Source: Pseudomonadota bacterium
GTDB taxonomy: Bacteria; Pseudomonadota; Gammaproteobacteria; Burkholderiales; Rhodocyclaceae
Length of the DNA stretch: 40,507 bases
Assembly: GCA_021782315.1 (NCBI GenBank)
Contig: JAJXVG010000003.1
Span: 16,267 to 56,773, forward strand
Direction: 5' to 3'
Numbering within the stretch: position 1 is the first letter of the stretch; the number at the start of each line of letters is the position of its first letter. The position numbers and the translations under genes are program-made. Below the pieces are notes generated by a model that saw only the letters and a list, made by a program, of their open reading frames with translations, was not told the origin of the DNA and did no database searches. Below, piece by piece: positions 25,598-33,860 of the stretch.

Positions 25598-26363
25598 TTT
25601 CGGAAACGCCGAAAATGTCGCGGTAGCTGGCGTAGAAACTGGCAAACACGGTCGGTGCGATGATCAGCACCATCGGAACGGTCAGCGCCGCCGAAATGAA
25701 AGCGGCCGCATCCGGAAAGATCAGGAGCAGAACGACGAGCAGGAGCCCGGGGGCGAGTCCAGCCAGCAACAGGATGCCCAGGCCATAGGCGAGGAAAGGC
25801 CGCCAGTTCATCCAACAGGCGACAAAACTGAAGAAGAGCGCCCGGCCAAGCGACAGGCGATGCCAGGCGGCGAGGACCGGCGCGAACCAGTAGGCCATCA
25901 TAACCGGCGTCATGGCCAGCAGGACGAAAAGGGTCGGCCAGAGGAAATCGGCATCCTCCAGGGCAGCCCGCTCGGCACGGCTGCCCGCCGTTATGTAGCG
26001 GAGCATGTCGCCGCCGTCGAGCAGGGTGGACAGGCCGAGGATGCCCAGGGTACAGCACAGGTAGAGGGCGCCGAGCGCAAGCAGGGTCCGGCCATTTTCC
26101 TTCATGCTGCCGAACAGAGTCTGGACGCCGGTCGGCTGGCCGCGCTCGACCTGCCTGGCGGCCTGCATCAGGCCGACGGACAAGCCGGGAACGGCCAGTG
26201 AAGCGGCCAATGCGCCGATGACCGGCAGAACGTTGAGAAAAATGACCGTAAACCAGTAGGTTACAACCAGCATGCCAAGCACCGGCGGATTGCGCCGAAA
26301 GATGGCAAAACCGGTCAGAAGCCAGCTCCAGCCGGCAGCAGGAGGCAGTTTTTGCGCCCGCAC
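25590..26363 (-). CDS. BPSS1780-type membrane protein, second of two paralogues
   Basis: The 257-residue protein has about six membrane helices and ends FASFYASYRDIFGVSEIA. The same ASYRDIF ending is shared with the adjacent paralogue. It starts at GTG 26363, one base after the paralogue's stop, giving VRAQKLPPAAGWSWLLTGFA at the N-terminus. The N-terminal pattern of an amphipathic gWswl-x-G-f-x-F-r-r-n-P block then helices fits this betaproteobacterial family. Its function is unknown; an inner-membrane role is inferred. Confidence 0.85.
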   Translation of the reverse strand: MRAQKLPPAAGWSWLLTGFAIFRRNPPVLGMLVVTYWFTVIFLNVLPVIGALAASLAVPGLSVGLMQAARQVERGQPTGVQTLFGSMKENGRTLLALGALYLCCTLGILGLSTLLDGGDMLRYITAGSRAERAALEDADFLWPTLFVLLAMTPVMMAYWFAPVLAAWHRLSLGRALFFSFVACWMNWRPFLAYGLGILLLAGLAPGLLLVVLLLIFPDAAAFISAALTVPMVLIIAPTVFASFYASYRDIFGVSEIA

Positions 26364-26364
26364 G

Positions 26365-27111
26365 TCAGCTGCCCACGAAAATATCGCGGTAGGATGCGTA
26401 GACCGCGCCGGAAAATACCGGCAATAGTAGCAATAGGCCCATGCCGAGCGGCAGCATGGCAAAAAACAGGGCGACGAGCAGGAAGGTGCCGAAAATGGCC
26501 ATCGGCAGGAAATTCTTGGCGCCTGCGGCAAAGCTGGCTTTCATCGCGTCGAGCGGCTGCATGTCGTGGAAGAAGACAAGGGCCGGCGCAAACCACGTCG
26601 CCATGATGACCGGGATCGACAGCGTCAGGACCAGCAGACCTGCCAGCATGACGCCGCCCAGGGCAATGCCGAAGCCGGCAACCTTGCCGGTCACGGCGCC
26701 GCCGAGCACGCCGCCGGAGACCAGCATGAAGGCGATGAAGGCAATGCCGAAAATGCCGACGGCAAAAAATACGCCGACCATGACCAGTTGCCCCGCGTTA
26801 TGGCGAAAACCGGCGAACAAATCGGCGATTTCGGGCTCTTCGCCCTCGGCCAGGCGCCGACACAGCTTGATCATGCCGGCACCGAACAACGGAACCAGCA
26901 AATGGGCGGCAATCTGCCCGAACAACGGCACGATGGAAATCGCCATCAGGATGACCAGCAGGAGAATGGTGCTGCCGATCCAGATACCCGGATTGGCCAG
27001 GAACATCGTCCAGCCCTGACGCAGCCAGTCGAAACAGGCGCCGGGATCGACTTCACGGCTTTCGCCGGTAAACCTGGAAGGGACCAGGGGGAAAAGGGGA
27101 GTTTCGCTCAT
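26365..27111 (-). CDS. BPSS1780-type membrane protein, first of two paralogues
   Basis: The 248-residue protein begins MSETPLFPLVPSRFTGESRE, then ACFDWLRQGWTMFLANPGIW, and has about six hydrophobic helices including STILLLVILMAISIVPLFG and LLVALFFAMLPLGMGLLLLL. It ends YASYRDIFVGS. It shares layout and ending with the next gene, so the two arose by tandem duplication and may form a heteromer. The ATG at 27111 follows the thrB stop by 9 bp. Its function is not known; a transport or envelope role is only a guess. Confidence 0.85.
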   Translation of the reverse strand: MSETPLFPLVPSRFTGESREVDPGACFDWLRQGWTMFLANPGIWIGSTILLLVILMAISIVPLFGQIAAHLLVPLFGAGMIKLCRRLAEGEEPEIADLFAGFRHNAGQLVMVGVFFAVGIFGIAFIAFMLVSGGVLGGAVTGKVAGFGIALGGVMLAGLLVLTLSIPVIMATWFAPALVFFHDMQPLDAMKASFAAGAKNFLPMAIFGTFLLVALFFAMLPLGMGLLLLLPVFSGAVYASYRDIFVGS

Positions 27112-27120
27112 GCCCGGATG

Positions 27121-28047
27121 CTAACGGGGCAAAGCTTCCGGAGCAAGGCGAAAACGCGTCAACATGCTGCGGAAATGTTCTGGATTCTTGATTGTTACCA
27201 CTTCCCCGGCCCTGGGTCGATGCCGTGCCTCAAGGCGAAGCAGCCAGAAACGCAGGGCGGCCGCCCGGCGCATCGCGGGCCAGGCCTCGATTTCGACTCC
27301 GCTCGGCGCGCGCAGGCCGGCATAGCCGGCAAACAGGGCCGACAGCGCTTCGTCATCGGCGCACCAATCGTTGGCGACGACCGCCAGATCGAACAGCCAG
27401 GCATCCTCGCCGGCAAAGTAGAAGTCGAGCACGCCGGTCAGGCGGCCGGAAGCGTCCCACAGCACGTTGTCGCGAAACAGGTCGGCATGGATGACGCCTC
27501 GGGGCAGGCGGGAATAGTTCTGGGCTGACTGGAAAAGCAGTTCGTCGGTCAGCAGTTCGCGCTCACCGGCAGAGAGCAGCGGCAGCAAGGTCTCGCCGAC
27601 AGCCTGTCGCCAGGTCGCGCCGCAGGGGTTGGGCAGGGCTTGCGGCATGTCGGCGGCAACCAGATGCAGGCGGGCGAGCATCTCGCCGACGGCCCGACAA
27701 TGGGTCGCGCCGGGTATTTCCACGGCATCGCCCGGCAGGCAGCTGAGCAGTGCTGCCGGCTTGCCGGCCAGCCAGCGCCAATGACGCCCGTCGTCGCCGA
27801 CCTGCGGTTGAGGACAGGGAATTCCGTGTTGCGCCAGCCGATCCAGCAGGGCCAGGTAAAAATCCAGTGCCGGAGTATCGATGTTTTCGAATACCGTCAG
27901 CACGAAACGCCCGCCGCCAGTCGTGACGAAATAGTTGGAATTCTGCATGCCGGCCGCGATGCCGGCATGATCGATCAACTCGCCGAGGCCGTAAGGCTGC
28001 AGCCAGTCAAGCAGTTCCTCACGTCCGACAACTGTATAGACGGACAA
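27121..28047 (-). CDS. thrB: Homoserine kinase, APH-fold type
   Basis: The 308-residue protein begins MSVYTVVGREELLDWLQPYG, then GLGELIDHAGIAAGMQNSNYFV, and has GVIHADLFRDNVLWD (catalytic HxDxxxxN, near 190) and GVLDFYFAGEDAWLFDLAVV. These match the ThrB form related to aminoglycoside phosphotransferases, which replaces the GHMP type in many Proteobacteria. It phosphorylates homoserine in threonine synthesis. The start codon is TTG at 28047; no ATG is available and GGTAAG upstream is a weak ribosome-binding site. The DUF2782 gene ends 3 bp before it, so coupling may help its translation. Confidence 0.94.
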   Translation of the reverse strand: MSVYTVVGREELLDWLQPYGLGELIDHAGIAAGMQNSNYFVTTGGGRFVLTVFENIDTPALDFYLALLDRLAQHGIPCPQPQVGDDGRHWRWLAGKPAALLSCLPGDAVEIPGATHCRAVGEMLARLHLVAADMPQALPNPCGATWRQAVGETLLPLLSAGERELLTDELLFQSAQNYSRLPRGVIHADLFRDNVLWDASGRLTGVLDFYFAGEDAWLFDLAVVANDWCADDEALSALFAGYAGLRAPSGVEIEAWPAMRRAAALRFWLLRLEARHRPRAGEVVTIKNPEHFRSMLTRFRLAPEALPR

Positions 28048-28050
28048 AAC

Positions 28051-28380
28051 TTACCAGTTGAGGATGACCCACATCGGCGGCTTGACCGCCGGGTGATTGA
28101 TGTCGGCCTCGATGAAATTGCCGTCGCCCTGACGATCGATCAGATAATAGGCCGGCCCGACGCTCGGCGTCACCTTGACCATGTAAAGCTTGCCCTTGAT
28201 GCGATACTCCTCGCGAGTTTCGCTCTCGCGCTTGACGATAGTGACCTGGGGTTCGAGGGCTTCGTCGAAGGCCTCCATACCCGGCGGCGGAGGCGGCACG
28301 GCCGGCAGCGGCTGGAGGTCGTTCTTTTGCGCCCAGGCAGGCAGCGCGGCAAGCAGCAGAATGGGAAGAAGGCGGCGCAT
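28051..28380 (-). CDS. DUF2782 domain protein, periplasmic
   Basis: The 109-residue protein has a signal peptide (MRRLLPILLLAALPAWA, cleavage near residue 17), a proline-rich linker (LPAVPPPPPGM) and a compact domain with EEYRIKGKLYMVKVTPSVGP, then YYLIDRQGDGNF and PPMWVILNW. This is the DUF2782 pattern found beside polA and thrB in beta- and gammaproteobacteria. Its role is unknown. It lies 30 bp downstream of the LOG-like gene and 3 bp upstream of thrB, in the same transcription unit. Confidence 0.9.
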   Translation of the reverse strand: MRRLLPILLLAALPAWAQKNDLQPLPAVPPPPPGMEAFDEALEPQVTIVKRESETREEYRIKGKLYMVKVTPSVGPAYYLIDRQGDGNFIEADINHPAVKPPMWVILNW

Positions 28381-28410
28381 GATCGAGTCCTCGATGTAGA
28401 TAGCCTGATT

Positions 28411-29139
28411 TTACAGGTTGAGCAGCATCTCGTGTTCGTTCGGCAAGGGGCCGAAGGGACGAGCTTCGTAATGTTTGAAAATGGCCTCGACGACCAGAGC
28501 GGGTTCGTCGATCATCTGGATCAGGGCCATGTCCTCCTCGCCGACCATGCCCTCGGCGACGAGCCGCTCCTTGAACCAGGCAATCATGCCGCCCCAGAAG
28601 GCCGAACCGACCAGGATCAGGGGAATCTTGCGCCCCTTGCCGGTCTGGATCAGGGTCAGCGCCTCCATCAGTTCATCCAGGGTGCCGAAGCCGCCGGGCA
28701 TGACTACGTAGGCGCTGGCGAAGCGGACGAACATGTACTTGCGGGCGAAAAAATGACGGAAGGTCTGCGAGATGTCCTGGTAGGGGTTGTTCTTCTGCTC
28801 GTGCGGCAGTTGGATATTCAGACCGACCGACGGCGACTTGCCGAAGAACGCTCCCTTGTTGGCCGCCTCCATGATGCCAGGCCCGCCGCCGGAAATGACC
28901 GAAAAACCCGAATCGGATAGCAGGCGCGCCGTCTGTTCGGCCAGCATGTAGTAGGGAGAATCCGGCCGGACGCGGGCGCTGCCGAAAATGGTCACGGCCG
29001 GCTTGATCGCCGCCAGGCGTTCGGTCGCTTCGACGAACTCTGACATAATGCCGAAAATACGCCACGACTCGCGGGCCGTCGTGCTTTTCAGAATGGCCTC
29101 GGTCTCCACTCCTGTCACCAGTTTTTCGCTTTCCGTCAC
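28411..29139 (-). CDS. LOG-like phosphoribohydrolase (TIGR00730 family)
   Basis: The 242-residue Rossmann-fold protein carries ISGGGPGIMEAANKGA and VVMPGGFGTLDELMEALTL, the two LOG motifs (GGGxGxME and PGGxGTxxE) that bind the nucleotide and catalyse N-glycosidic cleavage. Family enzymes release a base from nucleoside 5'-monophosphates; plant homologues activate cytokinins, and bacterial ones probably act on purine monophosphates. The GTG start at 29139 keeps the family N-terminal block ARESWRIFGIMSEFVEATER; an ATG at 29046 would cut into it. The start codon lies 5 bp from that of divergent polA. Confidence 0.93.
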   Translation of the reverse strand: MTESEKLVTGVETEAILKSTTARESWRIFGIMSEFVEATERLAAIKPAVTIFGSARVRPDSPYYMLAEQTARLLSDSGFSVISGGGPGIMEAANKGAFFGKSPSVGLNIQLPHEQKNNPYQDISQTFRHFFARKYMFVRFASAYVVMPGGFGTLDELMEALTLIQTGKGRKIPLILVGSAFWGGMIAWFKERLVAEGMVGEEDMALIQMIDEPALVVEAIFKHYEARPFGPLPNEHEMLLNL

Positions 29140-29144
29140 TTCTC

Positions 29145-31865
29145 ATGCCTCTCTTGTTGTTGGTGGACGGTTCGTCCTATCTCTACCGCGCTTTCCATGC
29201 CCTGCCCGAGCTGCGCAACAAGGCAGGCGAGCCAACGGGCGCCATCTACGGCGTCCTGAACATGCTACGTCGTCTGGAGAGCGACTACAAGGCGGACTAC
29301 AAGGCCGTCGTTTTCGATGCCAAGGGCAAGACCTTCCGCGACGACTGGTATCCCGAGTACAAGGCGCACCGCCCGCCGATGCCGCCGGAAATGGTCAGCC
29401 AGATCGAACCGCTGCATGCCGCCATCAAGGCCGGCGGCTGGCCCCTGCTCATGGTCGACGGCGTCGAAGCCGACGACGTGATCGGCACGCTGGCGACGCG
29501 GGCCGCCGCCGACGGCATCGATACCCTGATCTCGACCGGCGACAAGGACCTGACCCAATTGGTCAATCCGCTCGTTCGCTGGTACAACACGATGAGCAAC
29601 GAACTGCTCGACGAAGCCGGCGTCGAGGCCAAGTTCGGCGTACGGCCGGGCAGGATCGTCGATTACCTGGCACTGGTCGGCGACACCGTCGATGGCGTGC
29701 CCGGGGTTGCCAAATGCGGGCCGAAGACGGCGCTGAAATGGCTGGCGCAATACGGTTCGCTCGATGAAATCGTCGCCCATGCCGATGAAATCGGCGGCGT
29801 CGTCGGTCAGAATCTGCGCGACCATCTCGCCTTCCTGCCACTCGGCAAGAAACTGGTCACCGTCGCCTGCGATCTCGCCGGCCTGCCGGCACCGACCGCG
29901 CTGACCGCCAGCCAGCCCGAGACGGCGGCGCTGCGCGAACTCTATACCCGCTACCAGTTCCGCACCTGGCTGGGCGAAATCGACGGCCCGGAAGCGGCCG
30001 CCGCCCTGCCGGCCCGCGACTCGGCGGCGCCGACAACCGCGGCGCCGGTCCGGCCGCTCGAAGTCCGTTACGAAACCATCCTCAGCTGGTCGCAATTCGA
30101 TGCCTGGCTGGCCCGCGTCGAAGCCGCAGAACTGACCGCGCTCGATACCGAAACGACCAGCCTCGACGCCTTCGCCGCCCGCATCGTCGGCATTTCCCTG
30201 TCAGTCACCCCCGGCGAAGCCTGCTACATCCCGCTCGCCCACATCGCCCCCGGCGTCGCCGACCAGTTGCCGCGCGACGAGGTGCTGGCCAGACTGACAC
30301 CCTGGCTTGTCGCCGACGACCGGAAAAAGGTGATGCAAAACGCCAAATACGACCAGCACGTCTTTGCCAACCACGGCATCGCGCTGGCCGGGATCAAACA
30401 CGACACCATGCTGGAGAGCTACGTCATCGAGTCCGACAAGGGGCACGACCTGGGTCAGCTGTGCAGCCGCCACCTCGACCTCCCCACCATCGCCTACGAA
30501 GACCTGTGCGGCAAGGGAGCCAAACAGATTTCCTTCGACCAGGTCGATATCGAGCGGGCAGCCACCTATTCGGCCGAGGACGCCGACGTCACCCTGCGCG
30601 TACATCACGTGCTGCACCCCCAATTCGCCGAAGAAGCAGGACTCGCGCGCATCTATCACGACATCGAAATGCCGGTCCGCCAGGTCATCTGGCAGATCGA
30701 GCGCAACGGCATACGGATCGACGCCGAGGTGCTGGCCCGCCAAAGCCACGAAATGGGCCGGAAAATCATGACCCTAGAAGGGCAGGCCTACGAGCTGGCC
30801 GGCCAGCCCTTCAACCTGGCTTCGCCCAAGCAGCTCGGCGAAATTCTCTTCGAAAAGCTGGGTCTGCCGGTCAAGAAGAAAACGCCGTCGGGCGCTCCGT
30901 CAACCGACGAAGAGGTGCTTTCCGAACTCGCCCTCGATTATCCCCTGCCCAAACTGCTGCTCGAACACCGCAGCCTCTCCAAGCTCAAGGGCACCTATAC
31001 CGACAAGCTGCCGCGCATGGTCAATCCGCAGACCGGCCGCGTCCATACCAGCTTCGCCCAGGCCGCCGTGGTGACCGGCCGCCTGGCTTCGAGCGACCCC
31101 AATCTGCAGAACATCCCGGTGCGCAGCGAGGAGGGTCGAAAAATCCGCACGGCCTTCATCGCTCCACCCGGCAGCAGCATCGTTTCGGCCGACTACTCGC
31201 AGATCGAACTGCGCATCATGGCCCACCTCTCGGGCGACGAACGACTGCTCGAAGCCTTCGCCCTGGGCGAGGACGTACACCGGGCCACGGCGGCCGAAAT
31301 TTTCGGCGTCACGCCGCTCGAAGTCGGCCCCGACCAGCGCCGGGTCGCCAAGAGCATCAACTTCGGCCTGATCTACGGCATGAGCGCCTTCGGACTGGCC
31401 CGCCAGCTCGGACTGGAACGCAGCGCGGCGCAAACCTATATCGACCGCTACTTCACCCGCTACCCCGGCGTTGCCCGCTACATGGAAGAAGCCCGCGAAA
31501 CGGCCCGCCAACACGGTTATGTCGAAACCGCCTTCGGCCGCCGCCTGTGGTTTCCGGAAATCGGTTCGAGCAACGGTAATCGCCGGCAGGGTGCCGAACG
31601 CGCGGCGATCAACGCCCCCATGCAGGGCACGGCAGCCGATCTGATCAAGCTGGCGATGATCGCCGTGCAGGACTGGCTGGACAAAGAGGCGCTGCAATCA
31701 CGCCTGGTCCTCCAGGTTCATGACGAACTGCTGCTCGAAGTGCCGGACGACGAATTGGCGGCGGTCCGAACCCACCTGCCGCGCCTGATGACCCAGGTCG
31801 CCGAACTCAAGGTGCCGCTGATCGTCGAACTCGGCGTCGGAGCCAACTGGGAAGCGGCGCACTGA
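29145..31865 (+). CDS. polA: DNA polymerase I
   Basis: The 906-residue protein is full length with all three domains. The 5' nuclease begins LLLVDGSSYLYRAFHALPEL and contains STGDKDLTQLV. The 3'-5' exonuclease has ALDTETTSLDA near 333, keeping the catalytic Asp and Glu, so proofreading should be active. The polymerase has SADYSQIELRIMAHLSGD (motif A), RRVAKSINFGLIYG (O-helix) and LQVHDELLLEVPD (motif C). It fills gaps in repair and removes RNA primers. The ATG at 29145 has no ribosome-binding site, since the divergent gene begins 5 bp away. The stop is 7 bp from the convergent GT2 gene's stop. Confidence 0.98.
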   Translation: MPLLLLVDGSSYLYRAFHALPELRNKAGEPTGAIYGVLNMLRRLESDYKADYKAVVFDAKGKTFRDDWYPEYKAHRPPMPPEMVSQIEPLHAAIKAGGWPLLMVDGVEADDVIGTLATRAAADGIDTLISTGDKDLTQLVNPLVRWYNTMSNELLDEAGVEAKFGVRPGRIVDYLALVGDTVDGVPGVAKCGPKTALKWLAQYGSLDEIVAHADEIGGVVGQNLRDHLAFLPLGKKLVTVACDLAGLPAPTALTASQPETAALRELYTRYQFRTWLGEIDGPEAAAALPARDSAAPTTAAPVRPLEVRYETILSWSQFDAWLARVEAAELTALDTETTSLDAFAARIVGISLSVTPGEACYIPLAHIAPGVADQLPRDEVLARLTPWLVADDRKKVMQNAKYDQHVFANHGIALAGIKHDTMLESYVIESDKGHDLGQLCSRHLDLPTIAYEDLCGKGAKQISFDQVDIERAATYSAEDADVTLRVHHVLHPQFAEEAGLARIYHDIEMPVRQVIWQIERNGIRIDAEVLARQSHEMGRKIMTLEGQAYELAGQPFNLASPKQLGEILFEKLGLPVKKKTPSGAPSTDEEVLSELALDYPLPKLLLEHRSLSKLKGTYTDKLPRMVNPQTGRVHTSFAQAAVVTGRLASSDPNLQNIPVRSEEGRKIRTAFIAPPGSSIVSADYSQIELRIMAHLSGDERLLEAFALGEDVHRATAAEIFGVTPLEVGPDQRRVAKSINFGLIYGMSAFGLARQLGLERSAAQTYIDRYFTRYPGVARYMEEARETARQHGYVETAFGRRLWFPEIGSSNGNRRQGAERAAINAPMQGTAADLIKLAMIAVQDWLDKEALQSRLVLQVHDELLLEVPDDELAAVRTHLPRLMTQVAELKVPLIVELGVGANWEAAH

Positions 31866-31872
31866 AGCGAAT

Positions 31873-32733
31873 TCAGGCGACCAGCCTGTAGTGCTTCTTG
31901 CTGAGCTCGAGACCGAAGCATTTTTCCACCTTGAGCATAAGCCAGTGGCGCCGTTCGCGCTTGCTCAGGCGGTACGCCGGGTCGGCCCGATAGATGCCGT
32001 CCGCCTCGGGTAGCCAGGCCTCGACGACGGCCGGGTGGCTTCCCGTGAATTGGCGGGCGATACGCCCGTCGAAGCGGGAATAGTCGATTGCCTTGTGCTG
32101 CTTGTCCCAGTATTGCTGCACCTGTTCGCTCTTCAAGTTCATCTGTGCCTCGCTCCTGACCCAGCCGTAGTGGTACATGGTGGCGCCGACCAGCGCGGCG
32201 CGCGGGTAACGCCCGACCTTGTTCTTGTCGAGCACCAGCCAGAACAGGCCGTCGGGCGCATAGGAACGGATGGAGTTCTTCAATATCCGCGGCGCCCGCC
32301 GATACCAGCCGGGGCTCCACAGATAGGTGTTCTTGTTGCCGTAGAAATGCAGGTAATCGAAGACCAGCGCCTCGACCGCCGGATTGTCCAGGTGCCTGGC
32401 CATCGACTGGCGGATCGTCTCCAGATCGTCCTCGTGGACCACTTCATCGCCCTCCAGATAAAAGACCCAGTCGCCGGTGCAATTGAACTGGGCGATCATC
32501 TTCTGCTGGCCATAGACATAGCCGCGATCCTTCATCTTGTCGCTCCACGCGGTGTGGACGATCCTGATCTTCGGGTCGCCGATGGCGGCTAGCATGGCCT
32601 CGGTGCGGTCTTCGCAGGGGCCGAGGGCGATGACGAATTCATCGACGATGGGCAGGATAGACCTGATCGATTCGACAAAGGGATAGCCCAGCATCTGGGC
32701 ATTCTTGAGAAAGGTGAAAGCGCTGATTTTCAT
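31873..32733 (-). CDS. Glycosyltransferase family 2 protein, probable LPS core/O-chain enzyme
   Basis: The 286-residue protein starts MKISAFTFLKNAQMLGYPFV and has the GT-A fold features IVDEFVIALGPCEDRT, YGQQKMIAQFNCTGDWVFYL and LEGDEVVHEDDL (the DxD-like metal site). Its ATG overlaps the stop of the heptosyltransferase-like gene by four bases. Adjacent LPS genes suggest it adds a sugar to LPS core or O-chain at the inner face of the cytoplasmic membrane. The sugar is unknown. Confidence 0.9.
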   Translation of the reverse strand: MKISAFTFLKNAQMLGYPFVESIRSILPIVDEFVIALGPCEDRTEAMLAAIGDPKIRIVHTAWSDKMKDRGYVYGQQKMIAQFNCTGDWVFYLEGDEVVHEDDLETIRQSMARHLDNPAVEALVFDYLHFYGNKNTYLWSPGWYRRAPRILKNSIRSYAPDGLFWLVLDKNKVGRYPRAALVGATMYHYGWVRSEAQMNLKSEQVQQYWDKQHKAIDYSRFDGRIARQFTGSHPAVVEAWLPEADGIYRADPAYRLSKRERRHWLMLKVEKCFGLELSKKHYRLVA

Positions 32734-33860
32734 GGTTGAATTGTCCGCTGGGCAACTGGTGACGATTCCGCGTCGAGACCGGATGCGAACGAGCGAATCT
32801 GCTCGAAGATCACATCCGGATCGATCCGGTACAGGCATTCGCTTTTGCCGTGACTGTCGTCGCAGCCGGCCATCCCGCAGGCGACGCAGGGCATCTCGGC
32901 CTGAAAGAGCGTAATGTCGTCGTAGGTTTGAACCGCTTGATTGCCGGTGGCGCAAATACCGGACCGGTTCGACCACGGCGACCAGCGGACCGGCAGGGTC
33001 GGGCCGAAAACAGCGAATATCCGCTTGTTCTGGGCCGCGGCGATATGCATGTTGAGCGTGTCCATGCCGATATAGGCGGACGAAAGTTCGCTCAGGGCAA
33101 CATACTCGGCCAGGGTCGTCTCGCCGATGAAATCGAAGAGATTGGGCAGCACGGGCAGGGTCGATTTGATGCGCCGGTCGACTTCGCTCGCGGCGCCGGT
33201 CACGACCAGCGGGATGCCCAGGGAATCGAGCTTGCGGAGCAGTTCCTTGCGCAGCTCTTCCGGGTAGACCTTGTAGTCGTATTGCGCCGTCGGGTGGAAG
33301 ATGAAGAATTTAGAAATCCCCAGGCGACTCAGTTTTTCTCGCATCGCGTCGAGCGCCGCCGGCGTCGATTGCACCGACACCCGGACCGGGTCGGCGGGAA
33401 TTTCCAGGAAATCCAGGGCCGCCAGGTTTTGCCGCACCACGTGCCGGTCCGCTTCGGCCGGATAGCTGTAATCGAGCAGCCAGCGCTTCCACCAGGACTT
33501 GCGGCGGTCGCCGTCGACCGGGCTGATGGCGACCTTGCCGGCGAGCAGGGCATAGAGCACGCTTCTGTCGCTGGCCGTCAGGTTGATCGCCAGGTCGTAT
33601 CGCCCCCGAATTTTGCTCAGCAGGCCGAGTTCCGCCCGGATTCTCGCGAAGCAGGGCAGTTTTTTCCAGCCATAGGAATAGCTGTGGATTGTCCGGACAT
33701 GCGGCAGGATGCCGGCGATGCCGAGGGTATCGTCGTTGACCAGCAAATCGATCCGGCAATCGGCGTAAAACGAATGGATGGCCTCGATCAGCGGCGACGA
33801 GAGAAAGACATCGCCGTTCGACCGCTGGACGATGATGAGCACATGCCTAGGCCGGCTCAT
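32730..33860 (-). CDS. Glycosyltransferase family 9 (heptosyltransferase-like)
   Basis: The 376-residue protein begins RHVLIIVQRSNGDVFLSSPL, the GT9 N-terminal glycine loop variant, then AIHSFYADCRIDLLVND, FFIFHPTAQYDYK and YIGMDTLNMHIAAAQNKRIF, the ADP-heptose-binding region of WaaC/F/Q-like enzymes. Several cysteines cluster near the end (CVACGMAGCDD). It probably adds heptose or another sugar to the LPS core. It overlaps waaL by 14 bp at its 5' end and GT2 by 4 bp at its 3' end, so the three genes are one operon. Confidence 0.92.
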   Translation of the reverse strand: MSRPRHVLIIVQRSNGDVFLSSPLIEAIHSFYADCRIDLLVNDDTLGIAGILPHVRTIHSYSYGWKKLPCFARIRAELGLLSKIRGRYDLAINLTASDRSVLYALLAGKVAISPVDGDRRKSWWKRWLLDYSYPAEADRHVVRQNLAALDFLEIPADPVRVSVQSTPAALDAMREKLSRLGISKFFIFHPTAQYDYKVYPEELRKELLRKLDSLGIPLVVTGAASEVDRRIKSTLPVLPNLFDFIGETTLAEYVALSELSSAYIGMDTLNMHIAAAQNKRIFAVFGPTLPVRWSPWSNRSGICATGNQAVQTYDDITLFQAEMPCVACGMAGCDDSHGKSECLYRIDPDVIFEQIRSFASGLDAESSPVAQRTIQP

